Below, one piece after another: positions 54,732-63,212 of a stretch of 64,000 nucleotides of DNA. Made by a program: the position numbers and the translations under genes. The DNA comes from Deltaproteobacteria bacterium. Its GTDB lineage: Bacteria; Myxococcota; UBA727; VGSZ01. The number at the start of each line of letters is the position of its first letter. Position 1 is the first letter of the stretch. The notes under the pieces were generated by a model, which did no database searches, had not been told where the DNA came from, and saw only the letters and a list, made by a program, of their open reading frames with translations. The DNA is taken from contig JADZDP010000143.1 of the NCBI GenBank assembly GCA_020850995.1, forward strand, positions 2,501 through 66,500, in the 5' to 3' direction.

Positions 54732-55523
54732 ATGCTGCGTCTCGTCGTCGTTTCTCTGACGATCGCGGTGCTGGCCCTGGGCTGCACCAGCTTCACCTTC
54801 CGGCAGACCGGCAAGGGCTCGGCGCCCGCCGAGCTGCAGGACCGCGCCGACATGGTCAAGCTGCCCGCGGGCAGCTTCGAGATGGGCGCGCAAAACGCCG
54901 AGCCCGACGAGTTCCCGCCGCACAAAGTGGAGCTGCGCGGCTTCCTCCTCGACAAGACCGAGGTGACGGTGGCGAGCTACGACACCTGCGTGCGCGCGCG
55001 CGTCTGCCGCACGGCGGCCCTCAACGAGGAAGCGCGCGCCGTGTTGACGCCCGAGCACCCCATCGCGGGCGTGTCTTGGTACGACGCCGTCAAGTTCTGC
55101 GAGTGGGTGGGCAAGCGCCTGCCCACCGAGGCGGAGTGGGAGTACGCCGCGCGCGCCCCGCGCTTCGGCAAGTTCCCTTGGGATGGCGCCTTCGATGGCA
55201 GCCGGCTCAACCAGCGTGGCGACGGCGACGGCTATGCGCGCACCGCGCCCGTCGGCGCGTTCCCCACGGGCAGGTCGGGGCACGGCGTGCTCGATCTCGC
55301 GGGCAACGTCTCCGAGTGGACCGCCGACTGGTACGAGGCCACCTGGTACCAGAAGTCGCCCGCCGTGAACCCCACGGGACCCGAGGGCTCGACAGGATCG
55401 CGCGCGGTGCGCGGCGGCTCCTGGGCAGACACCGACTACATGGTGCGGACGACGGTACGGCTGGGGATCGATCCCAACCTGTCCAACGACTCGATCGGCT
55501 TCCGCTGCGCCGCAGACGGCTGA
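54732..55523 (+). CDS. SUMF1/formylglycine-type lipoprotein
   Basis: 263 residues with lipobox ALGC (Cys18). A SUMF1 domain (about 40-260) has its hallmark motifs: MVKLPAGSFEMGAQN, HPIAGVSWYDAVKFCEWVGKRLPTEAEWEYAAR, GVLDLAGNVSEWTADWY and RAVRGGSW. In authentic formylglycine-generating enzymes a Cys pair near the C-terminus is catalytic; here only one Cys (FRCAAD) lies there, so this is more likely a structural or binding member of the family. Confidence 0.87.
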   Translation: MLRLVVVSLTIAVLALGCTSFTFRQTGKGSAPAELQDRADMVKLPAGSFEMGAQNAEPDEFPPHKVELRGFLLDKTEVTVASYDTCVRARVCRTAALNEEARAVLTPEHPIAGVSWYDAVKFCEWVGKRLPTEAEWEYAARAPRFGKFPWDGAFDGSRLNQRGDGDGYARTAPVGAFPTGRSGHGVLDLAGNVSEWTADWYEATWYQKSPAVNPTGPEGSTGSRAVRGGSWADTDYMVRTTVRLGIDPNLSNDSIGFRCAADG

Positions 55524-55645
55524 TGGCGCATGATGGCGCATGGCGTCGCGGCGGCGTGGCGCCGCCGCCTGGGCCGCCGACGATTTCTTGCGTGTCGGCG
55601 GCACCCAACCTAGGCTCGCTGCACGCGCACGGAGGCGGGGAGAGC

Positions 55646-55993
55646 ATGGCCCGGAAGACGACGACCACGACCACCGGCCAGACCGCCAGGACCAAGGCGA
55701 AGGCGACGCAGACGCGCCGCGTCACGAGCTTGGTACCGAAGGGCGGGGCCCAGTTGAGCTCGCTCGAGGAGGCCGTCGTGCGCATGCACCACGGCGTCAG
55801 CGTCAAGGCCTCGACGCCGCTGGCCACCAACGGCGCCACCGACGAGCTCATGGGCCAGCTCTTCGAGATGGAAGTGCGCGCGCACGTCGAGAGCGGGCGC
55901 ATCGACGAGCTGCCCGACGTTCCCGCGGGCAAGCGCAAGGCGGCCAACGCGCGCACCGCCAAGCTCGTCGATCGTCTGAAGAAGAAGCAATAA
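55646..55993 (+). CDS. Small basic protein of unknown function
   Basis: 115 residues. A Thr/Lys/Arg-rich disordered N-terminus (TTTTTTGQTARTKAKATQTRR) and a helical C-terminal half (DELMGQLFEMEVRAHVESGRIDELPDVPAGKRKAANARTAKLVDRLKKK). Possibly a nucleic-acid-binding or adaptor protein; not recognised. GGAGG and GGGGAGAG precede the ATG. TAGGCT at 55614-55619 could be its -10 box. Confidence 0.7.
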   Translation: MARKTTTTTTGQTARTKAKATQTRRVTSLVPKGGAQLSSLEEAVVRMHHGVSVKASTPLATNGATDELMGQLFEMEVRAHVESGRIDELPDVPAGKRKAANARTAKLVDRLKKKQ

Positions 55994-56004
55994 CGGGTGC
56001 GAGC

Positions 56005-56838
56005 ATGCTGCTCGCGCACGAGCTCGTGGGTGATGGGCCGCGCCTGATCGCGCTTGGCCACGGCATCCTCGGATCGGGCCACAACCTGCGAGGGCTCGCG
56101 CGCCGACTGGTGGAGCGCGTGCCCGGCGCTCGCGCCCTCACCTTCGACCTGCGCAATCACGGGGCTTCCCACGGCTTCTTGCCGCCACACGACGTCGAGG
56201 CCTGCGCGGGTGATCTCGCGCGCCTGTTCGAGGAGCTGGGCGCGCCCGACGTGGTCATTGGCCACAGCTTCAGCGCCAAGGTGGTGCTCGCGTGGGCCGG
56301 CATGGCGAGCGCGCCGCCGCGGCAGGTGTGGCTCCTCGACGCGCCCATCGGCGCGCGCGATCGCGCGGACGACACCGAGGGCGCGCGCGACATCCAGGCC
56401 CTCCTCGGCGTCATCGAGGCGCTGCCCCTGCCGATCGCGTCGCGCACCGCGCTCGAGGCCGCGCTGGGGGCGCGCGGCCTGCCGTCGACGGTCGCGCGCT
56501 GGATGACCACCAACCTGCGGCCCGACGGCGAGGGCTTTGCCTGGCGATTCGAGGTGGCCGCGGTGCGCGCCATGGTGGAGTCGTTCTGGCGCACCGACCT
56601 GTGGCCGGAGGTGGACCGGCTCGCGGGCCGTGTCTGCGTGGTGGTGGTGCGCGCCGGGCGCGGCGCGCGCTTCTCGCCGACCGAGCAGGCGCGCATCGAC
56701 GCAGCGGTCGCGCGCGGCGCGCTCGAGGAGCTGGTAGTTCCCCACGTGGGCCACTGGCTGCATACCGAGGATCCCGAGGCGCTGCTCGCGCTCCTGGTGC
56801 CGCGCATCGCCGCCGTTTCCCCTGGCGGCAGCCGGTGA
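56005..56838 (+). CDS. Alpha/beta hydrolase
   Basis: 277 residues. The fold is indicated by LIALGHGILGSGHNLRGLARRL, TFDLRNHGASHG (oxyanion strand), VVIGHSFSAKVVLAWAG (nucleophile elbow GHSFS) and the C-terminal PHVGHWLHTEDPEALL catalytic His. It resembles esterases and C-C hydrolases of the YbfF type. Substrate unknown. Its stop overlaps the M14 carboxypeptidase GTG (GTGA). Confidence 0.9.
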   Translation: MLLAHELVGDGPRLIALGHGILGSGHNLRGLARRLVERVPGARALTFDLRNHGASHGFLPPHDVEACAGDLARLFEELGAPDVVIGHSFSAKVVLAWAGMASAPPRQVWLLDAPIGARDRADDTEGARDIQALLGVIEALPLPIASRTALEAALGARGLPSTVARWMTTNLRPDGEGFAWRFEVAAVRAMVESFWRTDLWPEVDRLAGRVCVVVVRAGRGARFSPTEQARIDAAVARGALEELVVPHVGHWLHTEDPEALLALLVPRIAAVSPGGSR

Positions 56839-57806
56839 GCGCGCTCGGCGCCTACCCCGACGAGGACGAGCGCGAGCGCGAGCTCGAGCAACTGAGCGCG
56901 CGCGCTGGTGGCGTTCTCGTCACCATTGGGCACAGCGTGGGTGGGCGCCCCATTCGGGCGGTGCGTGTGCCGTCGACGACGAGGGACGCGCCGCGCGTGT
57001 TGGTCAACGCCAACATCCACGGGCCCGAGCACATCGGATCGCGCGTCGCCATGGCGGTGCTGCGTGGGCTGGCAGAGGAGCGCGCCGACGAGCTGCGGCG
57101 CGCGGCCGAGGTGGTGGTGCTGCCGTGCGTCAACGTCGATGGCTTCGCGCGCACGGTGGCGCGCGCCGGCCGCGGCACGCTCAAGGAGCTGCGCTGCAAC
57201 GATCACGGCGTCGATCTCAACCGCAACTTCCCGCTGCCCACCGTCGGCGACGCGGGTTCGCTGTGGGGGCTGGTGGGGTCGCGCGAGCTCAGCATCGCCG
57301 GCTCGCGCGACCCCGCGCGCGCCACCTGGCGGGGCCCGCACCCGCTCTCGGAGCCCGAAGCCAAGGCGCTGCACGACTTCGCCATCGTCGAACGCTTCTC
57401 CGCGGCCGTCAGCCTGCACTCGTACATGGGGACCTTCATCCCGCCCTGCGTGCGCAGTGTCGACGAGGCGCGCGCCTACGCTCGTTTGGTGACGCGCGCC
57501 AGGTGCGCACAGCGACGACGCTACCTGCGCTTCCAGTGGGGCTTCTTCGACATGTTCACGGGCGAGCTCGAGGACTTCTTGCACCACGAGACCGGCACCT
57601 GGGCGGTGACGCTCGAGTGCTTCACGCTGTGGCAGACCCTGCGGCAGCACCTGCGCGCGCCCACGCTCTTCGCGCGCTTCAACCCCGCCGACCCACGCTC
57701 CGTTGTCGCCAACGACGCCCCCGCGGTCATCGCCTTCCTCTTGGCCGCGCTCGAGCTACCCCACCCGCGCCGCGGCGCCACCGAGGCCATCGATCCCGCA
57801 CCATGA
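56835..57806 (+). CDS. M14-family zinc carboxypeptidase
   Basis: 323 residues, GTG start. Zinc ligands His62 and Glu65 (NIHGPEHIGS) and His195 (SLHSY), with the catalytic Glu261 in VTLECF. DLNRNFPLP is the conserved substrate-binding motif. It cleaves C-terminal residues or peptidoglycan peptides (family knowledge). No signal peptide is visible, so it may be cytoplasmic or need non-classical export. Coupled both to the hydrolase and to the downstream FHA gene (ATGA overlap). Confidence 0.92.
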   Translation: MSALGAYPDEDERERELEQLSARAGGVLVTIGHSVGGRPIRAVRVPSTTRDAPRVLVNANIHGPEHIGSRVAMAVLRGLAEERADELRRAAEVVVLPCVNVDGFARTVARAGRGTLKELRCNDHGVDLNRNFPLPTVGDAGSLWGLVGSRELSIAGSRDPARATWRGPHPLSEPEAKALHDFAIVERFSAAVSLHSYMGTFIPPCVRSVDEARAYARLVTRARCAQRRRYLRFQWGFFDMFTGELEDFLHHETGTWAVTLECFTLWQTLRQHLRAPTLFARFNPADPRSVVANDAPAVIAFLLAALELPHPRRGATEAIDPAP

Positions 57807-58312
57807 GCGCGGCCACGGCTGCGCACCGTCACGGGTCGGCGGGCTATGCTGGCCCCGTGAGCGAGCCCGAACACCCCGCCGCCGAGGCCCCCGCGCCGGC
57901 ACCGGCCGTGCCCGAGGCGCCGCCGCCCGAGGAGAAGACCGCGCCCCATCGCTTGCGCGAGCTGGCGGACAAGGCCGCGAAGAAGCGCCGGCGCACCACC
58001 GGCGCCGAGCTCTTGGTGCGCCGGCCCAAGAGCGCCGAGGTGCGCGTGCCGCTCGATCGCACCGAGACCACCATCGGGCGCGACCAGCGCTGCGACATCG
58101 TGTTGACCGAGGAGAAGGCGAGCCGCCGCCACGCACGCATCCTGCGCGGCGACGGTGGCTACTTCGAGATCGTCGACCTCGGCAGCAGGAACGGCGTCGT
58201 CGTCGATGATGAGCGCGTCGAGCGCATGACGCTGATGGACGGTGATCGCTTCGTTATCGGCGACACCGAGTTCACCATCATCGTGGGGCCGCTGCCCGGC
58301 GTCGAGCCCTGA
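57803..58312 (+). CDS. FHA-domain protein
   Basis: 169 residues from the ATG overlapping the M14 stop. A Pro/Ala/Glu-rich N-terminus and a basic segment (KAAKKRRRTTGAE) precede one FHA domain (about 80-160): TTIGRDQRCDIVLTEEKASRRHARIL and VDLGSRNGVVVDDERV. A second start, the GTG at 57857, has TATGCT six bases before it and would give a shorter 151-residue form. Confidence 0.88.
   Translation: MSAATAAHRHGSAGYAGPVSEPEHPAAEAPAPAPAVPEAPPPEEKTAPHRLRELADKAAKKRRRTTGAELLVRRPKSAEVRVPLDRTETTIGRDQRCDIVLTEEKASRRHARILRGDGGYFEIVDLGSRNGVVVDDERVERMTLMDGDRFVIGDTEFTIIVGPLPGVEP
57845..57856 (+). promoter_or_regulatory. -10 box of a possible leaderless internal transcript (FHA gene)
   Basis: TATGCT (57845-57850), six bases, then the in-frame GTG at 57857. 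It would produce a shorter FHA protein separately from the upstream operon. Confidence 0.4.
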
Positions 58313-58330
58313 GCTGCGGCGCAGACCTCG

Positions 58331-59308
58331 TCAGCGCACCTCGCAGTCGGTGCGGCCGAGCACTTGGCGCGTGGCGGTCTGCACCTCGCAGCGGTACCTG
58401 CCGGGGTCCGTGGCGCGCTTCCTCGACCAGGTGCGGAACCCCTCGGCGCGCCCGCCGCGCACGTCGAGCGCCACCCGATCGAGCGCGCGACCGTCGCGCG
58501 TCCACACGTGGAAGAGCGCGTCGTGCAACCCGAGCGGCGCCTTGATGGCGGTGTGGCAGTAGAGCTCGACGGGTCGCGTGAACGAGACCGCCACGCCCAC
58601 GGGCTCGCGCTCGACCACGCCGGTGCCGAGGGCGGCCGTGACGAGCTCGAGCGGGGCGGGCGGCACGAGCGGCGCGGCGACCAGCGACAGACCCGCAGCG
58701 GGCAGCGCTGCGGCGACGGCGCCGATGCGCAGCCAGCGCGAACGCGCGCGCATCCACAAGAGCGCCGGCACACCGAGCGTAGTGGCGGCGCCGGCGACGA
58801 TGAGCGCCACGCGGTTCGACAAGCCCACCATCGGCAGCACCACCGCCAGCCCCGCGAAGATGGCGAACGAGAACAGCAAGAACGACGTGAGCGCGCGTCG
58901 GGCCACGGCGGCAAAGAGCGGGTCCCACAGCGCCGCCGCCAGCGCCGCCGCGTACACGATGAGGAACACCACGTGACCGGGATGCAGGGTGACGGCGCGC
59001 AGGTAGAAGGGCAGGGGGAACAAGAGCGCCTGCTGCACGGTGAGCTGGCTCGTGACCAGCAGCGCGAAGCGCGTGCCGCGCTCCTTGAGCGTCGGCTCGT
59101 GCGCGCGGCTCGCGCGTTCGTGCAACACGCGCTCCCACAGGTGCAGGCCCACCAGGAGCGCCCACGCGAGCAACGCGGCCACCACCACCACCCACGCGCG
59201 CTCGGGCGTGCGGTTCATCAAGAGCGCGCCGCCGATGCCCGTGAGCAAGGAGAGCCACGGCAGGAGCGGCTGCAAGCGGAGCATCAGGGCCGACGGGCGA
59301 GCGCCCAT
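58331..59308 (-). CDS. DUF5924/DUF2914 membrane protein
   Basis: 325 residues. The first half has about six transmembrane helices (WLSLLTGIGGALLMN, WVVVVAALLAWALLVGLHLWERVL, FLIVYAAALAAALWDPLF and others), and the C-terminal 105 residues match DUF2914 (GVAVSFTRPVELYCHTAIKAPLG, GRYRCEVQTATRQVLGRTDCEVR). Function unknown. The start at 59308 is supported by TACACT six bases upstream and by the loss of sequence coherence further upstream. Confidence 0.85.
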   Translation of the reverse strand: MGARPSALMLRLQPLLPWLSLLTGIGGALLMNRTPERAWVVVVAALLAWALLVGLHLWERVLHERASRAHEPTLKERGTRFALLVTSQLTVQQALLFPLPFYLRAVTLHPGHVVFLIVYAAALAAALWDPLFAAVARRALTSFLLFSFAIFAGLAVVLPMVGLSNRVALIVAGAATTLGVPALLWMRARSRWLRIGAVAAALPAAGLSLVAAPLVPPAPLELVTAALGTGVVEREPVGVAVSFTRPVELYCHTAIKAPLGLHDALFHVWTRDGRALDRVALDVRGGRAEGFRTWSRKRATDPGRYRCEVQTATRQVLGRTDCEVR

Positions 59309-59320
59309 CGGCACAGTGTA
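59309..59320 (-). promoter_or_regulatory. -10 box of a predicted leaderless transcript (DUF5924 gene)
   Basis: On the minus strand TACACT (59320-59315), six bases, then the ATG at 59308. Confidence 0.5.
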
Positions 59321-59499
59321 GCGGGCGCGCGCAGCGACGGAAGCGCGCAGGTGCCCGCACGAGGGGTGCGCGCCACCGCGGGGGCTCCGCTGATGGTCGC
59401 GCCGGACGCTCGTGGCCGCCGCCCCGCGAACAGGGCGCACTGCCGGGAACGCCCGAGCGACCGACCCTGGCGACGCATCATTCCAAGCGATCCCCGCTG

Positions 59500-59511
59500 T
59501 AGGCTCGACCA
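59500..59511 (+). promoter_or_regulatory. -10 box of a predicted leaderless transcript (MBL-like gene)
   Basis: TAGGCT (59500-59505), six bases, then the ATG at 59512. No Shine-Dalgarno. Confidence 0.5.
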
Positions 59512-60339
59512 ATGGTGACACGCCGCGCCTTCGCGTTGGCCTTGCCTTGGCTCGGCGCCGCGGCGCTGCCCGCCATGGCGAGCACGGGCGGGCTGTTGCG
59601 CTTCGTGCGTATTCGGCACCGCACCATGCTCATCGAGCTCGATGGTCGACGGGTGCTCGTCGACCCGAGCTTCGAGCCCGCCTTCGGCGCGCCGGGGCTC
59701 GTGACCGCGCCCGCGCCCGCGTTCGACGCCGGCGCCGTGGGCGACGTCGACCTTGTGCTGGTGACGGGTTGCGAGCCGGGTGCGTTCGGCGCGGCGTCGG
59801 CGCGCCGGCTGCGCGATCGTGCGGCGCCGTGGCTGGTGCCCGACGAGGGTGTGGCCAAGGCGCTGCGGCACCAAGGTTTTCGGCGCGTGCGCGTGGTGGC
59901 GGCGGGCCAGCGCCTCCACGTCGGTGGCGTCGACGTGGTGGTGTCGCCGTCGGCGTCCTTGGCGACCTGGCCCGGCGTGGGCTTCCACCTCAGCCGCGGC
60001 GGCCGCACCCTGTGGTGCGCCGGTGCCCCTCCGCCCATCGACGTCGACGGGGGCGCGGCCGCGTTCGCGAAGGGCCACCCTGCGGAGGTGGCCGCGGTGT
60101 GCGCGCTCGGGCTCGCGATCGGCGGCACGCCGCTCACGCTCGACGCCGACGACGCAGAGCTCTTGGCCAGGCTGGCCCGCGCGCGCTACCTGGTGCCGCT
60201 CCACCTCGATGCCACGCCGACCGGTATCGGCGCGCTCGTCCTCACGCAGGCGCGCGCGCTGCAGGGGCACCCGCCAGCTGGGCCCCGCCTCGTCGTGGTA
60301 CCCGCCGGGACGTGGTGTCGGGTAGGCACTATTGGGTAG
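59512..60339 (+). CDS. Metallo-beta-lactamase-fold protein lacking metal ligands
   Basis: 275 residues. An N-terminal TRRAFALALPWLGAAALPAMA segment looks like a Tat-type or lipid-free export signal (single RR). The body follows a UlaG/UPF0173-type MBL fold (GLLRFVRIRHRTMLIELDGRRVLVDPSF). Where active enzymes have HxHxDH it reads TGCEPG (85-90), and the GDT-type Asp strand reads AGAPPPID. A pseudoenzyme or a repurposed binding protein is likely. Divergent from the DUF5924 gene. Confidence 0.75.
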   Translation: MVTRRAFALALPWLGAAALPAMASTGGLLRFVRIRHRTMLIELDGRRVLVDPSFEPAFGAPGLVTAPAPAFDAGAVGDVDLVLVTGCEPGAFGAASARRLRDRAAPWLVPDEGVAKALRHQGFRRVRVVAAGQRLHVGGVDVVVSPSASLATWPGVGFHLSRGGRTLWCAGAPPPIDVDGGAAAFAKGHPAEVAAVCALGLAIGGTPLTLDADDAELLARLARARYLVPLHLDATPTGIGALVLTQARALQGHPPAGPRLVVVPAGTWCRVGTIG

Positions 60340-60384
60340 AGTCGCGGCTCCGGCGCGGGGAGCGCGCGGGCCCATGGGAGACGG

Positions 60385-62157
60385 ATGTCCGAGAAGTTGC
60401 GCAGGCTCAAGGAGGACGCGTCGCGCCTGATCGCCAGGGGCAAGGTGGCGGAAGCGGCGGAGCTCTACCAGAAGCTCGTCAGCGCCGACCGCAAGGACCT
60501 CGCCGGGCGCCAGAAGCTCGCCGAGCTGTACGGGCGCCTCGGCCGCACGCACGACGCCGTGCGGGAGTACCAGAGCGTCGCAGGCAGCTACGCGGCGGAT
60601 GGCCTGCTCCTGAAGGCCATCGCGGTCTGCAAGATCATCCTGCAGCTCGATCCGAAGCACACCGAGACGCAGACCTTCTTGGCGGACCTCTCGACCAAAC
60701 GGCGCGGCGAGGCCGGCGCTGTCGAGATGCCCAAGGCCATGAGCGCCGCGCTGGCCACGGGCAAGCGCTCCGCCGCCGACATCCGCGGCGTGCCGGCGCA
60801 CCACGTGCCACCGCGCGCTGGCGGTGGCGTCGACGAGGGACCGCCTGCCGGAGCCAGCCTCCCGCTCGGTGCCGGACCGGCTGCGCACACGACGCCGACA
60901 GCTGCGGGGCAGCCCGTAGTGATCCACGAGGTCGCGCCCAAGCTCCCGGGGCGGCGCACCGATGGCGCCGAGGCGCTTGGGCGTGCCGCCGGCACCGATG
61001 GCCATGAGCTGGCGCTTGCCCTGGCGGCGGCGTCGGCCACCGTGGGCGCCGCGGTGACGGCGCCGTCCGTGGACGAGCCAAGCGACCTCGCCATCGACGT
61101 CACCTTCGTGTCCGGCGAGGGCTCGCCGGTGTCGGAGCGGTCGTCGTCGTCGTCGCCGTCGGCGGAGGGTGAGCCCGTGGTCGTGGGCACGAGCCTCTCG
61201 CAAGAGGGCGCGCCGCTGGCGGTGGCGGAGCTGCCGCCCGACGAGCCCGACGAGGCAGCCGAGATCCTCGACGCTGATGACGGCGGCGATGTGCTGGTGC
61301 TGACCGAGCCCGCACGCATCGACGTCGACAAGGTGCCGCCCATCCCGCTCTTCTCGGACTTGCCCAAGGAGGCCTTCATCGCGCTCACCGAGCGCATGGA
61401 GCTGCGCATCGCGGCGGCCGGCGACGTGCTGGTGCACGAGGGCGAGCCGGGCAGCTCGATGTTCGTCATCATCCAAGGGCGGGTGGCCGTGCGGCGCCAG
61501 GACGCGCAGAGCGGCACCGAGCTCGAGCTGGCGGAGCTCTCGGACGGCGCCTTCTTCGGCGAGATGGCACTTCTCTCAGACGCGCCGCGCGTGGCGAGCG
61601 TGGTGTGTATCGACGACGTCATGCTCTTCGAGATCTCGCGCGAGCTCTTGGCCGACATCACTCGCGAGCACCCCACCGTGGGCGAGGTGATGAAGCGCTT
61701 CCACAAGAACCGCTTGATCACCAACCTGCTCAAGACCAGCCCGATCTTCCAGCCCTTCTCCCCGAACGACAAGAAGGAGCTCATCGAGCGCTTCAAGTCC
61801 CGCGCCGTCGACGAGGGCGCCTTCCTGATCACGCGCGAGCGACCGGGCGAGGGCCTGTACGTGCTCCTGTCTGGTCGCTGCGACGTGCTCGACGTCGACG
61901 GCGAGGGCCGCGAGGTGTTGCTCGCCGAGCTCCGCGACGGCGATGTGTTCGGCGAGATGTCGATGCTCTGGCACAAGCGCACCTGCGCCAGCGTGCGCGC
62001 CTCGACGCCCTGCGTGGTGTTGCGCCTGCCCCGTGAGCAGTTCAACGAGGTCATCATGACCCATCCGCAGATCCTGGAGACGCTGACCACGCTCTCGGAG
62101 CAGCGCGCCAAGCGCAACGAAGAGCTGCGTGCACCGGCGGGCGGAGCGATGATCTGA
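60385..62157 (+). CDS. TPR protein with two cyclic-nucleotide-binding domains
   Basis: 590 residues. An N-terminal TPR-like region (about 1-105, KVAEAAELYQKLVSADRKDLAGRQKLAELYGRLG) precedes an Ala/Pro/Gly/Ser linker (about 110-310) and two CRP-type cNMP domains (about 320-435 and 450-570). The first has the phosphate cassette FGEMALLSDAPRVASVVC; the second reads FGEMSMLWHKRTCASVR. No DNA-binding or catalytic domain is attached, so it is a candidate scaffold responding to cAMP, cGMP or another ligand. A GGGAGA ribosome site precedes the ATG. TAGAGT at 60337-60342 may be its -10 box. Confidence 0.88.
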   Translation: MSEKLRRLKEDASRLIARGKVAEAAELYQKLVSADRKDLAGRQKLAELYGRLGRTHDAVREYQSVAGSYAADGLLLKAIAVCKIILQLDPKHTETQTFLADLSTKRRGEAGAVEMPKAMSAALATGKRSAADIRGVPAHHVPPRAGGGVDEGPPAGASLPLGAGPAAHTTPTAAGQPVVIHEVAPKLPGRRTDGAEALGRAAGTDGHELALALAAASATVGAAVTAPSVDEPSDLAIDVTFVSGEGSPVSERSSSSSPSAEGEPVVVGTSLSQEGAPLAVAELPPDEPDEAAEILDADDGGDVLVLTEPARIDVDKVPPIPLFSDLPKEAFIALTERMELRIAAAGDVLVHEGEPGSSMFVIIQGRVAVRRQDAQSGTELELAELSDGAFFGEMALLSDAPRVASVVCIDDVMLFEISRELLADITREHPTVGEVMKRFHKNRLITNLLKTSPIFQPFSPNDKKELIERFKSRAVDEGAFLITRERPGEGLYVLLSGRCDVLDVDGEGREVLLAELRDGDVFGEMSMLWHKRTCASVRASTPCVVLRLPREQFNEVIMTHPQILETLTTLSEQRAKRNEELRAPAGGAMI

Positions 62158-62189
62158 CGCCCGCGTCGGGTCGCGAGCGCCGTCACCAG

Positions 62190-63143
62190 GTGGCGGTGCG
62201 CGCCGCCGACGGCCGCGCGCTCTTCCTCGAGCGCAGCCATCATCCAGGCGTCGACCCCTCCCGCGCTCCGGCCATCGTGCTGTGTCACGGCTTCGTGCAG
62301 AACCGTCGCGGCTTCGAGAGCCCGCGGCGCTCGCTGCCCGCGTGGCTGCGCGACGCGGGCGCGGTGGTGTGGCAGCTCGAGCTGCGCGGCCGCGACGGCG
62401 TCGGCGTGGCGGCGGGCCTGCACGAGTACGTCGATCTCGACGCGCCTGCTGCGCTCGCCGCGGTGGCCGAACAGCACCGTGAGGTCGCCTGGATCGGCCA
62501 CAGCATGGGGGGGCTCGTGGGCGCGCTCTCGCCGGCGTCGACCTCGCTTTCGGCGCTCGTGGCGCTGGGCTCGCCGCTGTTCCCGGGGCCGCGGCGGCTG
62601 CACGGGCTGGCGCGCGCGCTCATCGGCCCCGCGCGCGCCGTGCACCGAGGTGCGCGACCCTTCGCTGGCGTGCGCTGGGGCGCGCTGCTGGCGCGCCTCC
62701 GCCGTGGGCTCGACGTCGAGCGCGTGCCCGCGCCCGTGCGGCTGTGGGCGCCCGGCCAGCTCGACGACGAGGCGCTGGTCGCCATGCTCGTCGACAGCTT
62801 CGCCGACGACAGCTGGGCCGTGTTCGCCGACCTGCTCGAGCTCGTCGCCACCGATGCCCAACGCGCGGGCTGTGTGCCGGTGGCCGAGCGGCTCGCGCAC
62901 CTGCGCGCTCCCCTGCTGGTGGTGGCCGGCGGCAGCGACGACCTGGCACCGCCGACCGGCACACGGCCGCTGTTCGAGCGGGCCGGCTCGCGCGACAAGC
63001 ACTGGCTCGAGGTGTCGCTCCGACACGGGCCCACCTCGCTCGGCCACATCGATCTGGTGGTGGGCGACCGCGCGCCGGCGCTGGTGTGGCACCCCATGCT
63101 CGAGTTTCTCCGTCGTCACCTCGCGCTGGTCGGCCCGGAATGA
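62190..63143 (+). CDS. Alpha/beta hydrolase
   Basis: 317 residues, GTG start at 62190 (a second GTG at 62195 is out of the usual start context). Oxyanion region IVLCHGFVQNRRGFESPRRSLPAWL, nucleophile elbow IGHSMGGLVGALS, and late His in LGHIDLVVG. Substrate unknown; the length and the LCHGF motif resemble lipase/esterase-like hydrolases. It follows the TPR/cNMP gene by 32 bases and may share its transcript. Confidence 0.85.
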   Translation: MAVRAADGRALFLERSHHPGVDPSRAPAIVLCHGFVQNRRGFESPRRSLPAWLRDAGAVVWQLELRGRDGVGVAAGLHEYVDLDAPAALAAVAEQHREVAWIGHSMGGLVGALSPASTSLSALVALGSPLFPGPRRLHGLARALIGPARAVHRGARPFAGVRWGALLARLRRGLDVERVPAPVRLWAPGQLDDEALVAMLVDSFADDSWAVFADLLELVATDAQRAGCVPVAERLAHLRAPLLVVAGGSDDLAPPTGTRPLFERAGSRDKHWLEVSLRHGPTSLGHIDLVVGDRAPALVWHPMLEFLRRHLALVGPE

Positions 63144-63212
63144 CGCCGTGCGGCGCGCGGGCCCCAGGTGCGCCGGGAAGCTGTGACGCAGATCGCACGT
63201 TGCCGGCTCTTG

